Part shown: positions 60,285 through 64,000 of the stretch, in pieces | How the letters are laid out: each line of letters opens with the position of its first letter | How positions within the stretch are numbered: position 1 is the stretch's first letter | Assembly (NCBI GenBank): GCA_021234155.1 | Contig: JAJEKV010000013.1 | Span: 1,503,787 to 1,567,786 of the forward strand | Reading direction: 5' to 3' | Source of the DNA: Isoetes taiwanensis | Taxonomy: Eukaryota; Streptophyta; Lycopodiopsida; Isoetales; Isoetaceae | DNA: 64,000 nucleotides | The notes under the pieces: generated by a model | Told to the model about the DNA's origin: nothing | The model's input: the letters and a program-made list of their open reading frames with translations, nothing else | Database searches by the model: none | Program-made: the position numbers and the translations under genes

Positions 60285-63200
60285 GTTACCGCTGCCAAGT
60301 TCTGATCATTTAACTGACGATGACATAAAGAAAATCATGAAACGTCGTGAGTACCAACGAAGTTACCAGGCTTGCAAGAGATTCAAAAACAATACATCTA
60401 CAATGGATACAAAGGAAACATCTATTGACTTAAAACCTCTAACGTCATCATTCATAAATTCTGTAGTATCACATGAGCATCAAAATTCTACTATTGATTG
60501 TACTTCTAAAACAAGTTCCATGGGGATTGTGATCAACGATCAAATCCCCATGGAACAACACGAAATCACAACAAGTTTATCGCGTCCTGCATCACCAAAA
60601 GCCGCTAGGCCAAATGATCATTGGCAAAATCAATTCAAAGTCATAGAACAACAATCCAAACTCATAGACCATGAGCCTATCAAATGGAATCGAACATGTC
60701 AAACATGCCAACTTCAGCTTCTCAACACAGAACGGCCAAGTTTTTGTTGCAATAACGGGCGTCGCTCACTTCCACCTCTTGCCCCACTTCCACCTAAACT
60801 TCAAGAATTATATTCAATACAAAAGTTTGCAACAAATTCGCGAATCGTAAACAATCTTTTCTGCTTCACTGCACTTGGTGTTAAAGGTGATTTTGTAACC
60901 TTAAAAACACCCTCAGCTATCGCTATCATGGGCCGAACATACCACCGTCTTCTATCTGCAGATGATCCAAACAGTACTTTGCATTGGTACATATATGATG
61001 ATACGTATCGATATGCCATTGCTTCTAATAAACAAATTCCTGCTATATGGGTGATGGAAGTCGCTACAATACTTCATACCATCAACCCATACATCAAAGA
61101 ATTACAAACAATTAAAGAGCTACATGCTTCACCTGCAACCCTCACACTTAGCGATTCACCCACGTCAGACGAAATTGCTGGCATAATGCATGCAAATGAT
61201 AGCATCACAATCAAGCCTAGAACTGCAACAATTTGGATGCGAAGTACCCATAAGCCTGTATTCATAAGCATTCTTGATCCTACATACGAAACCCTCCAGT
61301 ATCCATTATTCTTCCCACATGGAACACTAGGATGGTACCCACACAATGAATATAAAATGTCTCAAATAGATTGGTATCGAACCAGACTATTACACGAACC
61401 GCGATTTTCACAATTAGGACGACTATGCAATGAATATCTCGTCGATATGTACTCAAGAGTGGAAGAAGAACGACTTAATTACATCGCAACAGAGGGATAT
61501 AGGCATACTTTAACCCAACATGAGGAAGACTTCATCGATGATAACGATGAAGATACTCGACACGGCATATTACCAGCCTCCTTCTTAGGCTGCAAACGAT
61601 GGTGTAGTGTCCAAGTAGCTGATGCCCTTGCACTCGCAAGAGTAAAAGGCAAGCCAACATTATTCATAACTATGACAACAAACCCTAATTGGCCAGAAAT
61701 AAAATCCAAATTAACACCTGGACAAAATGCTTCTGATGTTCCAATGATTGTTGTCCGATCGTGCCATGAACGAGTCCAATATGCAAAAAACCTTATCCGC
61801 AAATTCTTCGGCCCAATATCTTATATGATGCACGTTATCGAATTCCAAAAACGCGGCCTCCCACACGCACATATCGTTCTCAAGACTGAATATGACATCC
61901 CTGTGCATATGATTGACCAATTAATTTCTGCAGAATTGCCAGCCGATCCAACGCTACGAGCATTAGTTGAAAAGTACATGATACATAGGCACACAAAACG
62001 ATGTCTAAAACACAACAACAAATGTTGTTACCAATATCCAAAGCCATTAAACCCAATAACTTACATTGATGAAAAAGGATATGTACAATATAGAAGACGA
62101 ACAGAAGCAGACACCAATGTTGTTCCATACATTCCATTCCTGCTTCAACAAATGGATTGCCATGTATATGCAGACATTGCATCAACGGTGCATATATTTA
62201 CATACTTATACGGGTACATTTACAAAGGATTTGACACCACTCAATTTCATATTACTGACACCCACAAATCAACAGAACGATCAAATCCTGCATCTAGCTC
62301 ACTAATATCTCAGCCCACAGATCCAAACACAAAACACCAATCTCGACAAACCAATGAAATCCAAGATTATATATCTGCACGTTACCTATCGTCCATGGAA
62401 GCAACTTGGAGAATTATGTCATACCATATGACAGAGAAACATCCATCAGTCAAATGCCTTCCTTTGCATTTGCAAGGTCAAAACAAACCACAATTCGCCA
62501 AGACATCCACATCAGTTATTGGAATCTCTACATTAGATAGATACTTCTTACGTCCACTTATCCCTGAGCTTGACTCAATAACGTATATTGATTACAACGA
62601 ACAGTATACATTCACTCCATACAAACCAAATACCACACTAAAGCCATCTGATCATCTTGAACAAGAACACTTAGGTGCAGTACGAAACATTATTCATAAA
62701 AGAACACAAGGACAACTCATTTGTAGAATACGTCTTCTACTACCAAAGCTCGGGGAACCATTCTATTTAAGAAGCATCCTCCTTCACAAACCCGCGAGAA
62801 CTTGGGAAGATCTTAAAACTCATGATGGCCAACAGTACAACACATACCAAGAAACTGCACAAGCCATGGGGCTCATCGCACCAGCAACAGAAGCAATTAA
62901 AACAATGGAAGAAGCAATATCGTGCCTACAAACACCATCGCAGCTCAGATTTTTATTCACACTTCTTATACTTGATGGCGGACCAACCATACAAGCCATT
63001 AATAATATCTTAATCCAACATGCAACAAACACTGCAGCATTCGGCTTACCTACGTGTAACATCGCATCCAAAGAAATCCAAAACGAACTTTTGAAGTTCC
63101 CACATGACAATGAATATCTTGCCAAAAGCTCAATTATGTTCGAAAACATGAAAAAAAATCAAACTTCTGTCTACAATGATATGTTAAAGCTTCTAAAAAC

Positions 63201-64000
63201 TAAACATCAGCTCAATCCACTATTCATCTACGGCAAAGCTGGTACTGGAAAAACCTACGTCCTTAACACCTTTGCATTCTACATAAGAGGACTAAAGCAA
63301 ATAATCCTTCCATGTGCAACGACAGCACTTGCCTCGTTATTATATGCCGGCGGCAGAACCGCACATTCCCTTTTCCAAATACCTGTAGTAGAAAATAATA
63401 TCAACTTACATTCCTTACTTCATCCACACTCTCCAAGAGCACTATTAATCAAAGAAGCAACAGCCATCATCTGGGATGAATTCCCTATGGCAAACAGGGC
63501 AGTCATAGAAGCAGTTGATATACTCCTACAAAAAATAACAGACACAGATTTACCATTCGGAGGAAAAATATTCATCGGAGCAGGCGACTTCAGACAAATA
63601 GCTCCAATTGTTAAAAAGGCAGGAAAAACCGCAACAATAAATGCATCTATCAAATCTTCACCCTTATGGACTCATTTCAATGTCATACAGCTAAATGAAC
63701 CAGTCCGAAATGCCACAGACCTACAACTTATAAATTTTGTTGATGCGATCGGTGAAGGTAGACTTCTTGAAAATATCCCACTAACATTATTTAAAACAAG
63801 TACAAATATTCAAGAAACCATTGCATTTCTATACGACCAACACGCACTTACCAACCCAGACATTTGCGAGAAAAGAGCATTCTTATCACCAAAAAATATC
63901 ACTGTTGATGAATTCAACAATTCAATTCTACAAATGCTTCCAGGCCATCTAAGAAAATACTTCAGTGTCGATAGGCTCACAGAAAATGACCAACTTATAG
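60285..64000 (+). CDS. Helitron Rep/helicase (RepHel), main exon, runs off the right edge
   Basis: Open without a stop from 60,259 to the window end (about 1,255 residues if exon 1 is joined). Numbering from the exon 1 Met: zinc-finger-like C155-x2-C158...C171-C172 (WNRTCQTCQ, FCCNNG); LQYPLFFPHGTLGW; FITMTTNPNWPEI (about 475-490); the HUH motif FQKRGLPHAHIVL with His544 and His546; and the tyrosine motif YLYGYIYKGFD (657-667, YxxxY). The SF1 PIF1-type helicase has FYLRSILLHKPARTWEDL, Walker A GKAGTGKT (1000-1007), Walker B WDEF (Asp1081-Glu1082) and GDFRQIAP. These are the rolling-circle nickase and 5'-3' helicase of Helitrons, with every motif visible here intact. The C-terminal helicase motifs and the element's 3' CTRR end lie outside the window. 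The intact frame suggests a young or active element. Confidence 0.95.
60516..60555. repeat. Near-perfect hairpin inside the Rep/helicase coding sequence
   Basis: TTCCATGGGGATT pairs fully with AATCCCCATGGAA, and after a one-base bulge (G at 60,529) TGATC pairs with GATCA around an AAC loop. That gives 18 base pairs in all. It encodes SMGIVINDQIPME in the variable N-terminal part. Confidence 0.9.

Overview
The window looks like nuclear DNA of a land plant. Signs are PLS/DYW-type PPR fragments, a CYP710-type (sterol C-22 desaturase) P450 remnant, MSI1-like WD40 exons, GT-AG introns, the 3' end of a plant L1-type LINE, and a plant-style Helitron with an RPA gene. I cannot name the species. Unbroken housekeeping genes are absent; almost everything is transposon-derived or captured.

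Layout. 1-732: LINE 3' end with poly(A). 733-2,410: low-complexity DNA and two short tandem duplications. About 2.4-47.7 kb: an almost gap-free chain of large elements (here S, T, Y, Z, W, X, V) that meet at TA-rich junctions. Their 5' ends carry TATATATACAATTATAT followed by a GC-rich CCGTCC-type module. Their 3' ends read TAGTACAAAAACTTGTATA. Orientations are S(-), T(+), Y(-), Z(-), W(+), X(+), V(+). Y and Z are two copies of one element and explain a 6.2-6.6 kb direct duplication. Each element carries different gene-like cargo, and every recognisable piece lies in the 5'-to-3' sense of its carrier: PPR (S), CYP710 (T), unknown exons (Y, Z, W, V), and PPR E/E+ plus MSI1 exons (X). This resembles a Pack-type gene-capturing family.

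47.7-50.76 kb: a diverged 5' module, three long (TA)n tracts, a tRNA-derived sequence and a minus-strand exon candidate.

50.76-64.0 kb: a Helitron region. It has an 11-exon RPA1-like gene (+), a PPR pseudogene fragment, a small two-exon gene of unknown function (-), a 578-aa protein-kinase-like gene (+), and the Rep/PIF1-helicase gene (+), which runs off the right edge. An in-frame upstream exon (56,252-56,301) with a matching donor makes it likely that the kinase gene lies inside a 4-kb intron of the Rep/helicase gene. RPA and Rep/helicase would act together in rolling-circle transposition. A kinase and the small minus-strand gene are not standard Helitron parts and are the most interesting cargo.

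A caution: the Y and Z copies differ by patchy, systematic exchanges of CTG/CAG for CG-containing strings, which may be a sequencing or polishing artefact. Frameshifts there should not be over-read.
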